Made by a program: the position numbers and the translations under genes
The notes under the pieces: generated by a model
What the model was told of the DNA's origin: nothing
The model's database searches: none
The model's input: only the letters and a program-made list of their open reading frames with translations
Shown here: in pieces, positions 53,948 through 63,260 of the stretch
Layout of the letters: each line of letters opens with the position of its first letter
How positions within the stretch are numbered: the stretch's first letter is position 1
From: Candidatus Electronema sp.
GTDB taxonomy: Bacteria; Desulfobacterota; Desulfobulbia; Desulfobulbales; Desulfobulbaceae
Direction: 5' to 3'
Assembly (NCBI GenBank): GCA_026645415.1
Contig: JAPEVH010000014.1
Span: forward strand, 1 to 64,000
Length of the DNA stretch: 64,000 nucleotides

Positions 53948-54245
53948 GGCTATTGAATAAAAGAAGTTTGTGAGTTGGGGATATATTTGGCAGGCGGTAT
54001 TTAAGCGCAAAGCAGGGGAAATGTCTACAGGCGAGAGCAGATTCAGACTTGGCAAGTTTTTTTCCTTATGGTAGATACTGTCGGAGCGAGCAACTTAGGT
54101 TATAGTATCTTCTTGCTTAAACAAACGATTCTTTACTTTACGCTGCATAGAATAGACTTTTTGTTGTCCGAAAAGGTGGACTCGCGTAATGTATTGTTAT
54201 ATTAGAATATCGTATTTTTCGTTGTAGAAAAAAGGAGTTTTATTT

Positions 54246-56150
54246 ATGAAATGTTCGATTGACCCTGCTGTTACTGAAGTGCTGAACAACCATAAAGGCG
54301 GTAATAAGCTCAAAACCGCTTGGGACAGATATGAGGCCCAGCAGCCGCAGTGCGGTTTTGGTGAGCTGGGTGTCTGCTGTCGTCACTGTATGCAAGGCCC
54401 CTGCCGCATTGATCCCTTTGGCGAAGGCCCAGACCGAGGTATCTGTGGGGCAACTGCGGATACCATTGTTGCTCGTGGTGTGGCCAGAGCTGTGGCAGGT
54501 GGCACGGCTTCGCATAGCGGCCACGCCCTGCATATCGCTCATGTGCTGAAAAAAATGTTAGCAGGCAAAACCCCAGACTATGCGATCAAGGACGAGGTCA
54601 AGCTCAAGGCCGTGGCTGGCCGCTGTGGTATCGCAATTGAAGGGCGTTCAAGTAAAGAAATCGCTCAAGACTTGGTAGAAAAGGCTCTGTCCGAGTTTGG
54701 CGACAAGGGTGAGGCCCTGACCTGGGCCGCTACGACTGTCACCAAAGCGAGGCTAGAAACCTTCAGCAAATTAGGCATTGTGCCGACCAGCATTGACGGC
54801 ACCATCGCCGAAGTCATGCACCGGACTACCTACGGTGTGGATGCGGATCCGGTCAACATCCTGCTCGGTGCGCTTAAATGTGCAGTAGCAGACTACACGG
54901 CCTGTCACTTAGCCACTGATCTTTCTGATATTCTTTTTGGTACGCCGCAACCAGTGGTTAGTAAAGCCAATCTCGGTGTACTCAAGGAAGATGCGGTCAA
55001 CATAGCCCTGCATGGTCATAATCCGCTCCTGAGCGATATTATTGCCCAAGTTGCCTCTGAGCCAGAAATGATTGCCGAGGCTCAAGCAGCCGGTGCCGCC
55101 GGAGGATTGAACGTGGTTGGCATCTGCTGCACTGGTAATGAAATCATGATGAGGCACGGCATTCCATTAGCCACCAGCTCAATTTCCCAAGAGGTGGCAA
55201 TCATGACCGGTGCAATAGACGCAATGGTGGTGGATTATCAGTGCATTATGCCTGCCATAGCCACAGCAGCCGAGTGCTTCCATACCAAGGTCATCACGAC
55301 CATGCCGATTGCCAAAATGCCAGGCGCGGAGCACATAGCCTTCTCAGATGAGAACGCGGTGGAATGCGCCCGTGCCATCCTCCGCCAAGGGATCGAACGC
55401 TTTAAATCCCGCAACCCAGACAAAGTCTGTATTCCGCAGAAATCTTCAACAGCGATAGCCGGTTTCTCGGCTGAAGCGATTGTCGCAGCACTGGCCAAAG
55501 TCAATGCGGACGACCCGCTCAAGCCGTTGATCGACAATATCGTGGCCGGAAATATTCGCGGTATCTGCCTTTTTGCCGGCTGTAACACGGTCAAGGTGCC
55601 GCAGGATCACAACTACATCGAGATGGTCAAAAAGCTGCTGGCTGAGAATGTCCTGATTTTGGCCACAGGCTGTGCTTCTTCAGCCTACGCTCGGCACGGC
55701 TTCATGACCTCCGAGGCAACTATTCGATATGCTGGCAAAGGTTTGGCCGCAGTGCTCACCGTTATTGGCGAAGCTGCCGGATTAGGCGGGCCACTGCCAC
55801 CGGTACTGCACATGGGTTCTTGCGTAGACAACCCTAGGGCTGTGGATGTTGCGGTTGCCATTGCCAACAAGCTCGGCGTGGATGTGAGCCAGCTCCCTGT
55901 TGTTGCCTCTGCCCCAGAAGCGGTGACGGAAAAGGCGGTGGCTATTGGCACGTGGGCAGTAGCGGGTGGCCTGCCCACTCATCTTGGCGTGGTGCCGCCG
56001 GTACTGGGCAGCAAGCTGGTTACTGAAGTTCTGACTTCAACAGTCAAAGACCTGTTGGGTGGCTATTTCATTGTTGAGCCAGATCCGGCTAAGGCGGCAG
56101 TGGCCCTGCTCACAGTGATTGATGAACGCCGGGCTGGTCTGGGTCTGTAA
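54246..56150 (+). CDS. cooS: Nickel-dependent carbon monoxide dehydrogenase, catalytic subunit
   Basis: 634 residues. Cluster ligands are at the spacing of Rhodospirillum CooS: D-cluster C36 and C44, B-cluster C45, C48, C53 and C67. The Ni-Fe C-cluster ligands are visible as His in LHGHNPL, then Cys in GICCTGNE, VDYQCIM, FAGCNTV, ATGCASS and GSCVDN. It interconverts CO and CO2 with ferredoxin. AAAGGAG precedes the ATG. It heads an operon with a CooF-type ferredoxin and a flavoprotein. The nickel-insertase gene cooC and a CooA-type regulator are not in the window. It could serve CO oxidation or carbon fixation. Confidence 0.96.
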   Translation: MKCSIDPAVTEVLNNHKGGNKLKTAWDRYEAQQPQCGFGELGVCCRHCMQGPCRIDPFGEGPDRGICGATADTIVARGVARAVAGGTASHSGHALHIAHVLKKMLAGKTPDYAIKDEVKLKAVAGRCGIAIEGRSSKEIAQDLVEKALSEFGDKGEALTWAATTVTKARLETFSKLGIVPTSIDGTIAEVMHRTTYGVDADPVNILLGALKCAVADYTACHLATDLSDILFGTPQPVVSKANLGVLKEDAVNIALHGHNPLLSDIIAQVASEPEMIAEAQAAGAAGGLNVVGICCTGNEIMMRHGIPLATSSISQEVAIMTGAIDAMVVDYQCIMPAIATAAECFHTKVITTMPIAKMPGAEHIAFSDENAVECARAILRQGIERFKSRNPDKVCIPQKSSTAIAGFSAEAIVAALAKVNADDPLKPLIDNIVAGNIRGICLFAGCNTVKVPQDHNYIEMVKKLLAENVLILATGCASSAYARHGFMTSEATIRYAGKGLAAVLTVIGEAAGLGGPLPPVLHMGSCVDNPRAVDVAVAIANKLGVDVSQLPVVASAPEAVTEKAVAIGTWAVAGGLPTHLGVVPPVLGSKLVTEVLTSTVKDLLGGYFIVEPDPAKAAVALLTVIDERRAGLGL

Positions 56151-56161
56151 GGAGGTGGAAC

Positions 56162-56653
56162 ATGCAACTTATTTATGTGCAGACTGACCGCTGTCTTGGT
56201 TGTCGAACCTGTGAAATCCAATGCCGGGTTGAGCACGCTGAGGAGAAAAACCTCTTCGCCGCAATTCGCCAGATTCATCCGCCGAAAAAACGACTTTTTA
56301 TTGAGCAGCAGGGGAAGGTAAAAGCACCAATCCTCTGCCATCACTGTGATGACTCGCCCTGCATGGCTGCCTGCATAACAGGCAGTCTGTATCGAGATGA
56401 ACACGGGATTGTCCAGCGCAAAGACGAGCTTTGCATTGGCTGCTGGTCTTGCATTATGGCCTGTCCTTTTGGTGTGGTAGCCCGTGATGCAGATGTGCAT
56501 GTGGCCGTGAAATGCGACCGCTGCCCAGATCGGGAAATTCCAGCTTGCGTGGCCTCCTGCCCAACCAAAGCTCTGCGCTTGGTTGATGCGGATCAGCTGT
56601 CCAAAGAGCGGCGACAGGAAATTTTGTTCAGGGGAAGCTCATTGGCTGAGTAA
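56162..56653 (+). CDS. cooF: CooF-type ferredoxin with four [4Fe-4S] clusters
   Basis: 163 residues with four cysteine clusters: CLGCRTCEIQC, CHHCDDSPCMAAC, CIGCWSCIMAC and CDRCPDREIPACVASC. That is the CooF/HycB layout, carrying electrons between CooS and a partner. A GGAGG site lies 7 bases before the ATG and the gene starts 11 bases after the cooS stop. Its partner here is probably the flavoprotein encoded next, not a hydrogenase, as no hydrogenase genes follow. Confidence 0.93.
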   Translation: MQLIYVQTDRCLGCRTCEIQCRVEHAEEKNLFAAIRQIHPPKKRLFIEQQGKVKAPILCHHCDDSPCMAACITGSLYRDEHGIVQRKDELCIGCWSCIMACPFGVVARDADVHVAVKCDRCPDREIPACVASCPTKALRLVDADQLSKERRQEILFRGSSLAE

Positions 56654-56699
56654 AGAATTCCCCAGTTCTACGATTATTTTTTGCAAGTTAGAGGGCTAC

Positions 56700-57926
56700 G
56701 TGGAATATTTGATTGTGGGTGGCTCGATAGCCGCTGCCTCAGCTTTAACCGCCATCCGTAAAAACACCCCACAGGCAGAAGTTCGGGTGGTGGCTGATGA
56801 ACCGGTTCCATTCTATTATCGACCACTCATCCCCTATTTGCTGGACGGCAGCCGCACCGCAGATGAAATTCTCTTTGCTGAGCATCCGCCCACTGTGTTG
56901 GGAGCAGAGCTGCTACATGACCAGTGTATTGGCGTTGAGTCAAAACAGCATCTCGTGAGATTGAGATCAGGACGAGAACTGCGCTACGGTAAATTGCTTT
57001 TAGCTGCTGGTGGCGCACCGGTGATGCTGCTAGACGATTTACCGGGCGCAAAAAGTGAAGGTGTCTTTGCTTTACGCAGCTTAGATGATGCCGTCAAAAT
57101 CAGGCAGTATCTGCTTCATTGCAAAACTGTTGCCATAATTGGTGGCGGTCTGGTTGGGATCAAAGCTGCTGAAGCCCTGTTTCGAGCTGGCTTGTCAGTT
57201 ACCGTGATTGAGCAGCAGCCGCATATCCTAGCGCTGCGGGCAGATTCTTTTGCAGCAGATGCAATCGCCGAACGGCTCCGAAGTAAAGGCATGACGCTTC
57301 TGACTGAAGAAGATTCAGAAGAAATCGTGACCTCAGCAGGAAAAGTCAATACTCTTCGCCTTGCTTCAGGCCGTACTGTCACTGCTGATATGGTTATTCT
57401 AGCAGTAGGCGTGAAACCAAATATCGACTTTCTTAAAAATGCTGGTCTGGAGATAGAACACGGTATCGTGGTAAATCAACAGATGCAAAGCTCGGTACCA
57501 GACATCTATGCCGCAGGTGATCTTATTCAGTTTATTGATCAGGCTGATGGTAAAACAGTTGTAAGCGGACTTTGGAGCAATGCTGTGCACAGTGGCAGGG
57601 TAGCAGGTTGTTGTATGAGCGGTGGCCGCGCTGTTCTGCCGCCTTTGCTTTCTGTGATGAACAGCACAGAAATCGCTGGACTACCTCTGCTTTCGGCAGG
57701 TGTGTTAGATGATCCTCAAGGCCGATATACTGTTTTTGCCGAAGCCTGTGGCAACAGTTACCGCAAACTGCTCTTTGATCAGAATCGCTTGGTTGGCATG
57801 ATCTTTCTTGGCCAAACAGAACGGGCTGGGGTCTATGCTAACCTGATTCGCTGCCAGATTCCGCTTGAAAAATCTCGTAGAGAACAGCTTGTACGAGAGG
57901 TGATGGGCGCAATCAAGAGAGTCTGA
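56700..57926 (+). CDS. CooS-associated FAD/NAD(P) oxidoreductase
   Basis: 408 residues from the GTG at 56700, with GAGGG just upstream. Two Rossmann folds: the FAD site near the start (YLIVGGSIAAASAL) and the NAD(P) site AIIGGGLVGIKAAEAL near 143, with ILAVGVKPN and the FAD-closing IYAAGDLIQF. It belongs to the NADH-oxidase/nitrite-reductase-like branch but lacks their extra domains. CooS-CooF-flavoprotein operons are known from several anaerobes, where the flavoprotein is thought to pass electrons from CO to NAD(P)+. The start is 46 bases after cooF. Confidence 0.9.
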   Translation: MEYLIVGGSIAAASALTAIRKNTPQAEVRVVADEPVPFYYRPLIPYLLDGSRTADEILFAEHPPTVLGAELLHDQCIGVESKQHLVRLRSGRELRYGKLLLAAGGAPVMLLDDLPGAKSEGVFALRSLDDAVKIRQYLLHCKTVAIIGGGLVGIKAAEALFRAGLSVTVIEQQPHILALRADSFAADAIAERLRSKGMTLLTEEDSEEIVTSAGKVNTLRLASGRTVTADMVILAVGVKPNIDFLKNAGLEIEHGIVVNQQMQSSVPDIYAAGDLIQFIDQADGKTVVSGLWSNAVHSGRVAGCCMSGGRAVLPPLLSVMNSTEIAGLPLLSAGVLDDPQGRYTVFAEACGNSYRKLLFDQNRLVGMIFLGQTERAGVYANLIRCQIPLEKSRREQLVREVMGAIKRV

Positions 57927-57979
57927 GACGTTCTGGCCTCTGTCCAATTTTTTCCCCGTCCGCAGAATTATTGTTCACA

Positions 57980-58010
57980 ACTATCAAATACCACTTGATA
58001 GTACTTTTTC
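57980..58010 (+). terminator. Probable terminator after the coo operon
   Basis: Perfect 8-bp stem ACTATCAA / TTGATAGT with a 7-base loop, then AC and five T residues. It lies between the flavoprotein and the AICAR transformylase, 20 bases before the latter's start, so it could also act as an attenuator of that gene. Confidence 0.7.
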
Positions 58011-58029
58011 AACTACCGGAGCAAACTGT

Positions 58030-59319
58030 ATGAGCGACCTAAAAAAGATGTACTCAACCATTCTTGGCGATTCCTTTCCAATGGAAATGACTATTTCTTT
58101 TGGTGAGCAAACCCTAGTCTATCGCAAGCGAACATGGGCAATTCCGCAGGGAGATGGCAGTGTTGATGAGCGCGGCCTGCGTTATGGTGAAAACCCAGAT
58201 CAAGAGGCTGCCTTGTATGAATTAGTCAACGGTAACCTTGTGCTTGGCGACTGCAAATTTATTGAGCCGGGTAATGCCTTGGTCAGTGGTATCAAAGTAG
58301 AGGATATGCTCCAAGTGGGTAAGCATCCTGGAAAAATCAACTTGACCGATGTGGATAATGGTCTGAATATCATCAAATATTTGATGGACAAACCCGCTGC
58401 CGTTATCCTCAAGCACAACAATCCCTGCGGTGCAGCACTTGGCACCTGTTTAGCAAATGCCTATAACCGAGCGAATCGGGCTGACCGAATTGCTGCTTTC
58501 GGCGGGGCAGTGATTGTTAACAGGGCCTTGGATAAGGAAACTGCCGAGCTGATGAGCCAGAATTATTTAGAAGTAGTCTGTGCGCCAGACTTTGAGGACG
58601 GCACTTTGGAAATCCTTGCCAAGGCGAAAAATCTGCGGGTCATTCGCATGGATGGTATTGCTAAGTTGGCGGAGTTTGAAAAATATCGCTTTGTTGACTT
58701 CAAATCTTTGATTGACGGTGGCATTATTCTCCAGCAGTCAGCAGTTAATTCCATTCGCTCTGCTGCGGATCTAAAACCAGCAGTTGCGACATGGAAAGGC
58801 AAAGAGTACCGCTGTGAACGTCAGCCTACACAGCAGGAGCTGGATGACATGATCTTTGGTTGGGCTGTGGAGCATGGCGTGACCTCCAACTCAGTTATCT
58901 ATGTCAAGGATGGTTGCACTACCGGTATTGGCACTGGCGAGCAAGATCGGGTTGGCGTGGCAGAAATTGCGGTTTACAAGGCGTATGTAAAATATGCAGA
59001 CATCACCTGCTTTGACCGTTTTGGTATTCCTTATGCCGATCTGGCACTCGAAGTATCTCAGGGTAAGCGGGATGCAGCAGATAAAGAGGAAATTGATGCG
59101 AAGGTAAAAGCAGATAAGGCTGGATTGCCCGGCTCTATCATGATCTCAGATGCTTTTTTCCCTTTCCGCGATGGAGCAGATGTAGGTATTCGTGAAGGAA
59201 TCGGGGCTATTCTTCAGGCAGGTGGCTCAATGCGAGATTATGCTTCCATTGAAGCCTGTAATGAGGCTAACCCGCAGGTAGCGATGATGTTTACTGGCCA
59301 GCGGTCATTTAAACATTGA
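58030..59319 (+). CDS. Stand-alone AICAR transformylase (purH formyltransferase part)
   Basis: 429 residues holding only the AICARFT domain of PurH: catalytic KHNNPCG (about 134-140), RYGENPDQEAALY, AFGGAVIVNRALD and VTSNSVIYVKDG. The IMP-cyclohydrolase domain of usual PurH (about 520 residues) is missing, so another protein must close the ring to IMP. It uses 10-formyltetrahydrofolate to formylate AICAR. A CGGAG site lies 9 bases before the ATG. A near-perfect hairpin follows. Confidence 0.92.
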   Translation: MSDLKKMYSTILGDSFPMEMTISFGEQTLVYRKRTWAIPQGDGSVDERGLRYGENPDQEAALYELVNGNLVLGDCKFIEPGNALVSGIKVEDMLQVGKHPGKINLTDVDNGLNIIKYLMDKPAAVILKHNNPCGAALGTCLANAYNRANRADRIAAFGGAVIVNRALDKETAELMSQNYLEVVCAPDFEDGTLEILAKAKNLRVIRMDGIAKLAEFEKYRFVDFKSLIDGGIILQQSAVNSIRSAADLKPAVATWKGKEYRCERQPTQQELDDMIFGWAVEHGVTSNSVIYVKDGCTTGIGTGEQDRVGVAEIAVYKAYVKYADITCFDRFGIPYADLALEVSQGKRDAADKEEIDAKVKADKAGLPGSIMISDAFFPFRDGADVGIREGIGAILQAGGSMRDYASIEACNEANPQVAMMFTGQRSFKH

Positions 59320-59340
59320 AGTAACAAAGGATTACAAGAA

Positions 59341-59382
59341 ATACTACTTACAGCAATATAAACATATTGCTGTAAGTAGTAT
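59341..59382. terminator. Long perfect hairpin between convergent genes
   Basis: Arms ATACTACTTACAGCAATAT and its exact complement, 19 bp, separated by AAAC. It lies 21 bases after the transformylase stop and 13 bases before the end of the convergent small gene, so it is probably a bidirectional terminator. A T-run appears a few bases later on the plus strand (AATTTTTAAT). Confidence 0.75.
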
Positions 59383-59395
59383 GATTCGGCAATTT

Positions 59396-59755
59396 TTAAT
59401 TGCTGTTCACACTAAAGCCGACAATATATGTATTTGTCGGATTACCAATATATAAGGAATAGGATACAGTTTTGCCATCTGACAAAGCAGTTAATGCTGC
59501 TGCGGCTTTTCCATCTGGATCTGTAGTTTTGTGGAAATAATATCTACCACTAAGCGTGGTATCACTGGTGCATGTAACGTCGATCCATCTTATGTTATAG
59601 ATATCTGCTGCTCCTACTTTGGTAGCAGCATCCAGATCACCAGAACCGACAGCAGTGAGAGTACCCGATGTGCAGATGGTAGAAGCAGCAAAACTTGCTG
59701 TTGCCAGCATTAGTGCAGCAACTCCAACGAGTCCAGATATAATTTGCTTTTTCAT
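59396..59755 (-). CDS. Small exported protein, unknown function
   Basis: 119 residues: a signal peptide (VGVAALMLATASFA) and a mature domain of about 95 residues, beta-rich, with two cysteines (CTSG, VTCTSD) likely to form a disulfide. GGAGG precedes the ATG and a strong hairpin lies at the end, so it is a real single gene. No family is recognised; the pattern resembles small surface or periplasmic proteins. Confidence 0.7.
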   Translation of the reverse strand: MKKQIISGLVGVAALMLATASFAASTICTSGTLTAVGSGDLDAATKVGAADIYNIRWIDVTCTSDTTLSGRYYFHKTTDPDGKAAAALTALSDGKTVSYSLYIGNPTNTYIVGFSVNSN

Positions 59756-60071
59756 TTTAGCATCCTCCGTATTGTGTTGTTTTGTCCAATCTCGATAGAG
59801 AGATTCATAATTTATAGACTTACTTTTTTATACTGCGGAACCACTCACTCTGTCAACTTTACAAAGAAATACCATAATGTCAAGGAAAATATATATTATA
59901 AACTGTTATTTGCTGATCAAGCAAGTGTGGAATATTGACTTTTTTTTGATATAGCTGTAGCAACACAAACTGATCACATACACAACCAAGTTTAGCAAGC
60001 TGTTACTACAGGAAATATTTGTATCATTTCGTCTGCTAAACTTGGAGAAAATACGTGTCAACTAACAGGCC
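59756..60071. promoter_or_regulatory. Intergenic region with a 12-bp inverted repeat
   Basis: 316 bases. It holds the promoter for the small exported protein. CCAAGTTTAGCA at 59986-59997 and TGCTAAACTTGG at 60034-60045 are exact complements with 36 bases between them. This could be the end of the bamA transcript or a regulatory RNA structure. No gene is visible. Confidence 0.5.
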
Positions 60072-60485
60072 CTAAGAAACCTCTGCTGGATACCAAAGCG
60101 TTACTGTTGCGTAGCCGTTTCTACAGGCTGTAGCAGCAATCTGACTTCTGGCGGATTGTGCGTCCGACAAGGAACTGAGTAACTCGGCAATACCCTGATA
60201 CATCTCCTCATGATAGCAGGTGGTATCGGCTGAATCAGCAATGACGTTAACATCACCTTTAAGCCAGCCAGAGAGTTTTCGTATTGGTGCTAGGGTAATG
60301 GTTGTTTCTGGATAATAGACCACTGCTCTGGCTATGCCGCCGATGATGTTGCTCATTGCAATCTTGGCGTATTCTGCCCGTAGCCCCAGTTCCTCCATTT
60401 TTTGCGTCACGCTTTGCTCTAACTCGGTAATACCTGCCCGCCCATCAAGATGAGACTCAAAAGCCTCATACGTCCATGTGGTCAT
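60072..60485 (-). CDS. Conserved-looking hypothetical protein downstream of bamA
   Basis: 137 residues, no membrane segment. It has a helical start (AGITELEQSVTQKMEELGL), strands (ARAVVYYPETTITLAPIRKL) and a C-terminal ATVTLWYPAEVS strand. AAAGGAG lies upstream. It begins 26 bases after the bamA stop on the same strand and so belongs to that operon. No family is recognised. Confidence 0.65.
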   Translation of the reverse strand: MTTWTYEAFESHLDGRAGITELEQSVTQKMEELGLRAEYAKIAMSNIIGGIARAVVYYPETTITLAPIRKLSGWLKGDVNVIADSADTTCYHEEMYQGIAELLSSLSDAQSARSQIAATACRNGYATVTLWYPAEVS

Positions 60486-60511
60486 TTATGTTGCTCTGCT
60501 CCTTTAATTTT

Positions 60512-63172
60512 TCAGAAACTGCCGCCCATAGCAAAATCCCACTGGGCTTCTTCATCGCCTGCTTGAGAGTCCAGATTATAGCCCCAGACAATACGGAGTG
60601 GCCCCATTGGTGACAACCAGTTAACGCCTAAGCCGGCAGATTTTTTCATGCTGCTAAGATCCCAGTTATCATCTTGGGCATAGACATTACCAAAGTCGCT
60701 GAAGACAAGCCCACGCACGCCGGCATCTTTGATGAGAGGGAAATACAGTTCCAGATTAGCAAACCACATCTTGTCGCCGCCGTATTTCTCGCCATTGTCG
60801 GCATTGATTGGACTGATGGTGGACGACTTAAAGCCACGGATTGAATTCATGCCGCCAAGATAGAAGTTATCATACACTGGCAGCTTACCATCCTCGTTCT
60901 CAAAAGCCTTTCCTGCACTCAACCTGCCGTGGAATACGGTTGAGAATGGAAGTGGATGATACCAGCCGCTAGATGCCTCTACTTTGGTGTACTCAGCTTC
61001 GCCGCCAAAAATACCACCTGCATATTCAACGCTTATGCTGTTTTTGGAGCCAGAATCTGTGTTGAAAAGTTTATCTCTGGTATCACGAACAAAGGACAGC
61101 TTAAATGCACTGGTGATGTTGATCTTGGCTGATTCAAGGATATAGGCAGAAGCGTCCTCAGAAATATCTTTCAAGGTGGTATCAGTCCAACTATAGCCGT
61201 AATAAATCCGCCACTCTTCAATCAGATGATGACCAAGCCGCAGACCGCCGCCTTTAGACGACTTAGTGTAGTCTGTATACTCGCGCTCCCAGTTAAAGGC
61301 ATCAACGCCTGCGGAAACTCTGGAATCAAAAATACGTGGATCTGTGTAAGAGAGGTTGTACTTGGTGGTTACCGAGCTGAGATTAGCAGTAAAGGAAAGC
61401 CGGGTGCCAAGACCAAGGAAGTTATCCTCAGATATTTCACCCATAAACATCAGTTTATCAGACGAGGAGTAGCCCGCCCCAATACTGAACTGACCTGTGG
61501 CCCGCTCTTTGACCGCAACTAAGACATCCATCTGTCCCCCGTCTGCCGTTGGCTTGGGCATAACGTTGACATCTTCAAAAAAGCCAAGCCGGTTGAGCTT
61601 TTTCACGGAGTCGCGTAATGCCTTTGAGTTGAATGTGCCGCCTTCCTCAACTGCTAAATCCCGACGGATAACATTGTCTCTGGTGCGGGTATTGCCTTGG
61701 ATTTCCACCCGGTTAACAGTAACTAAGTTACCCCGATCTATTTTGAGGAGCAGATCTATGGTCTTATTTTCTGCTGATTTTTTAACCTTTGGATCAATCT
61801 CTGCAAAGGCATAGCCCTGTTCAGCGTACAAATCCGTCAGCTTGAGAATATCATCATGGAGAACTTTCCGATTGAAAAATTGCTCCTTGCGAATGTCTAG
61901 CATGGCAAGCAGCTCTTCCCGGCTCTTAAGCAGGTCGCCGTCCACATCAATTGAGCCGAGCTTATAACGGGGGCCTTCTTCAATCGTAAAGGTGATCAGC
62001 AGGTCATTGCCGTTCTGATTCACTTCTGGTTCTGCTACTTTGGCATCAATAAAGCCATGATTGCTGTAGAAAACTGCTAGTCGGTCGGCATCCTGCCGCA
62101 GAACATCCATTTTTAGGGTGCCAGTGCCGGTAATCCACGATGAATACCACTTCCATGTCCCGGTCTCAATCTCCCCTTTGAGTTCACTAGCCTCAAAGGA
62201 CGTATTGCCCACAAAGCGGATGTCAGCAACAGACATTTTACCGCCCTCGTTGATGTCGAAAACTACGGCTGCGCTCTGCGGCTCTGGATGTTCCACCTTG
62301 AAACTGACTTTGGCGGAATAATAGCCTTTGCTCCTATACAGTTCCCTGATTTTTTTAACCGCATCATTGAGCGCAGCAGGATTAAGAATGGTGTTGGCCT
62401 TGACCCCAGCAGCATCCTGCACATCCTTCTCATCCAGCTCTTTTAAGCCGGAAAAGGTAACTTTGCTGATCAGCGGCTTTTCCTGCACCCGGAAGGTTAC
62501 TTTTTTCCCTTTGGCCGAGTCATCAACCTCAATGCTGACATTGTCAAAATAGCCCATGCTGAAGATTGCTTTCAGATCACGCCGGAGATTGTCTGGGCTG
62601 TAGACATCGCCTGGCTTAGTTTCGATCTTGCCTAAGATCGCCCCAGAGTCAATTCGTTTATTGCCTGCTGGAGCAACTGAGGCAATGATCAAACCTTTGC
62701 TCGTGCGGCTCAGTACCTCAGCAAAAATGCCTTCAAGTACCGTCGGGAGATCAGCAACAGAGGAACCTTCTTTATAGGCGGTTTGCGGCTTGCTTGGCTC
62801 TAGTAAATCAATGATCTGCATGTCAACGGAAATCCGTCCGCCAATGACAGTGAGGCTACCAACTGCCGCGTAGTCCATGCCGCTGTGCTCCAAAGCCTTA
62901 CTTAAAGAAGCCGCCGCTGGTGGCCACGTCCCTTGGTAATCTAAGAGATCTTCTGCGGCAGAGCGAGAAAGCATGGTAAAGTTTCTTGCAGTCAAGACAG
63001 ATTCCAAGTCCATGTCTGCCTGATGCGCCATCACATTGCTGTCGGTCGCATTGATCTTCAACGGCAGAAACAGAGTGTTCTGCTTCGCGGCCACGGCATT
63101 TCCGCTGGCAAAAAAGCAGAGGAGCAAGGCGAGCAAGAGAAGAGGAAACTGCGAATGGATGGGACGATTCAT
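60512..63172 (-). CDS. bamA: BamA outer-membrane assembly protein with an extra N-terminal domain
   Basis: 886 residues from the ATG at 63172 with AGGA upstream; a TTG two codons earlier is too close to that site. Signal peptide to about residue 29. Residues 30-158 form an added TolB/FlgO-like alpha/beta domain (TLFLPLKINATD, YAAVGSLTVIGGRISVDMQIIDL). From about 160 there are five POTRA repeats (GYFDNVSIEVD, GYYSAKVSF, GFIDAKVAEP, GYAFAEIDP, GFFEDVNVMP). The beta-barrel holds the MRGF-like IRGFKSS loop and ends in a C-terminal Phe. It folds and inserts outer-membrane proteins. The extra domain accounts for the greater length than E. coli BamA (810). Confidence 0.94.
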   Translation of the reverse strand: MNRPIHSQFPLLLLALLLCFFASGNAVAAKQNTLFLPLKINATDSNVMAHQADMDLESVLTARNFTMLSRSAAEDLLDYQGTWPPAAASLSKALEHSGMDYAAVGSLTVIGGRISVDMQIIDLLEPSKPQTAYKEGSSVADLPTVLEGIFAEVLSRTSKGLIIASVAPAGNKRIDSGAILGKIETKPGDVYSPDNLRRDLKAIFSMGYFDNVSIEVDDSAKGKKVTFRVQEKPLISKVTFSGLKELDEKDVQDAAGVKANTILNPAALNDAVKKIRELYRSKGYYSAKVSFKVEHPEPQSAAVVFDINEGGKMSVADIRFVGNTSFEASELKGEIETGTWKWYSSWITGTGTLKMDVLRQDADRLAVFYSNHGFIDAKVAEPEVNQNGNDLLITFTIEEGPRYKLGSIDVDGDLLKSREELLAMLDIRKEQFFNRKVLHDDILKLTDLYAEQGYAFAEIDPKVKKSAENKTIDLLLKIDRGNLVTVNRVEIQGNTRTRDNVIRRDLAVEEGGTFNSKALRDSVKKLNRLGFFEDVNVMPKPTADGGQMDVLVAVKERATGQFSIGAGYSSSDKLMFMGEISEDNFLGLGTRLSFTANLSSVTTKYNLSYTDPRIFDSRVSAGVDAFNWEREYTDYTKSSKGGGLRLGHHLIEEWRIYYGYSWTDTTLKDISEDASAYILESAKINITSAFKLSFVRDTRDKLFNTDSGSKNSISVEYAGGIFGGEAEYTKVEASSGWYHPLPFSTVFHGRLSAGKAFENEDGKLPVYDNFYLGGMNSIRGFKSSTISPINADNGEKYGGDKMWFANLELYFPLIKDAGVRGLVFSDFGNVYAQDDNWDLSSMKKSAGLGVNWLSPMGPLRIVWGYNLDSQAGDEEAQWDFAMGGSF

Positions 63173-63260
63173 GAGCAAGTCCTATATCTAATGTTAAAGA
63201 ATATATTGTTCAGAAGATAAAAAATATTATGCCACGTGCGAGACTGATTTGGCAAAGAAA

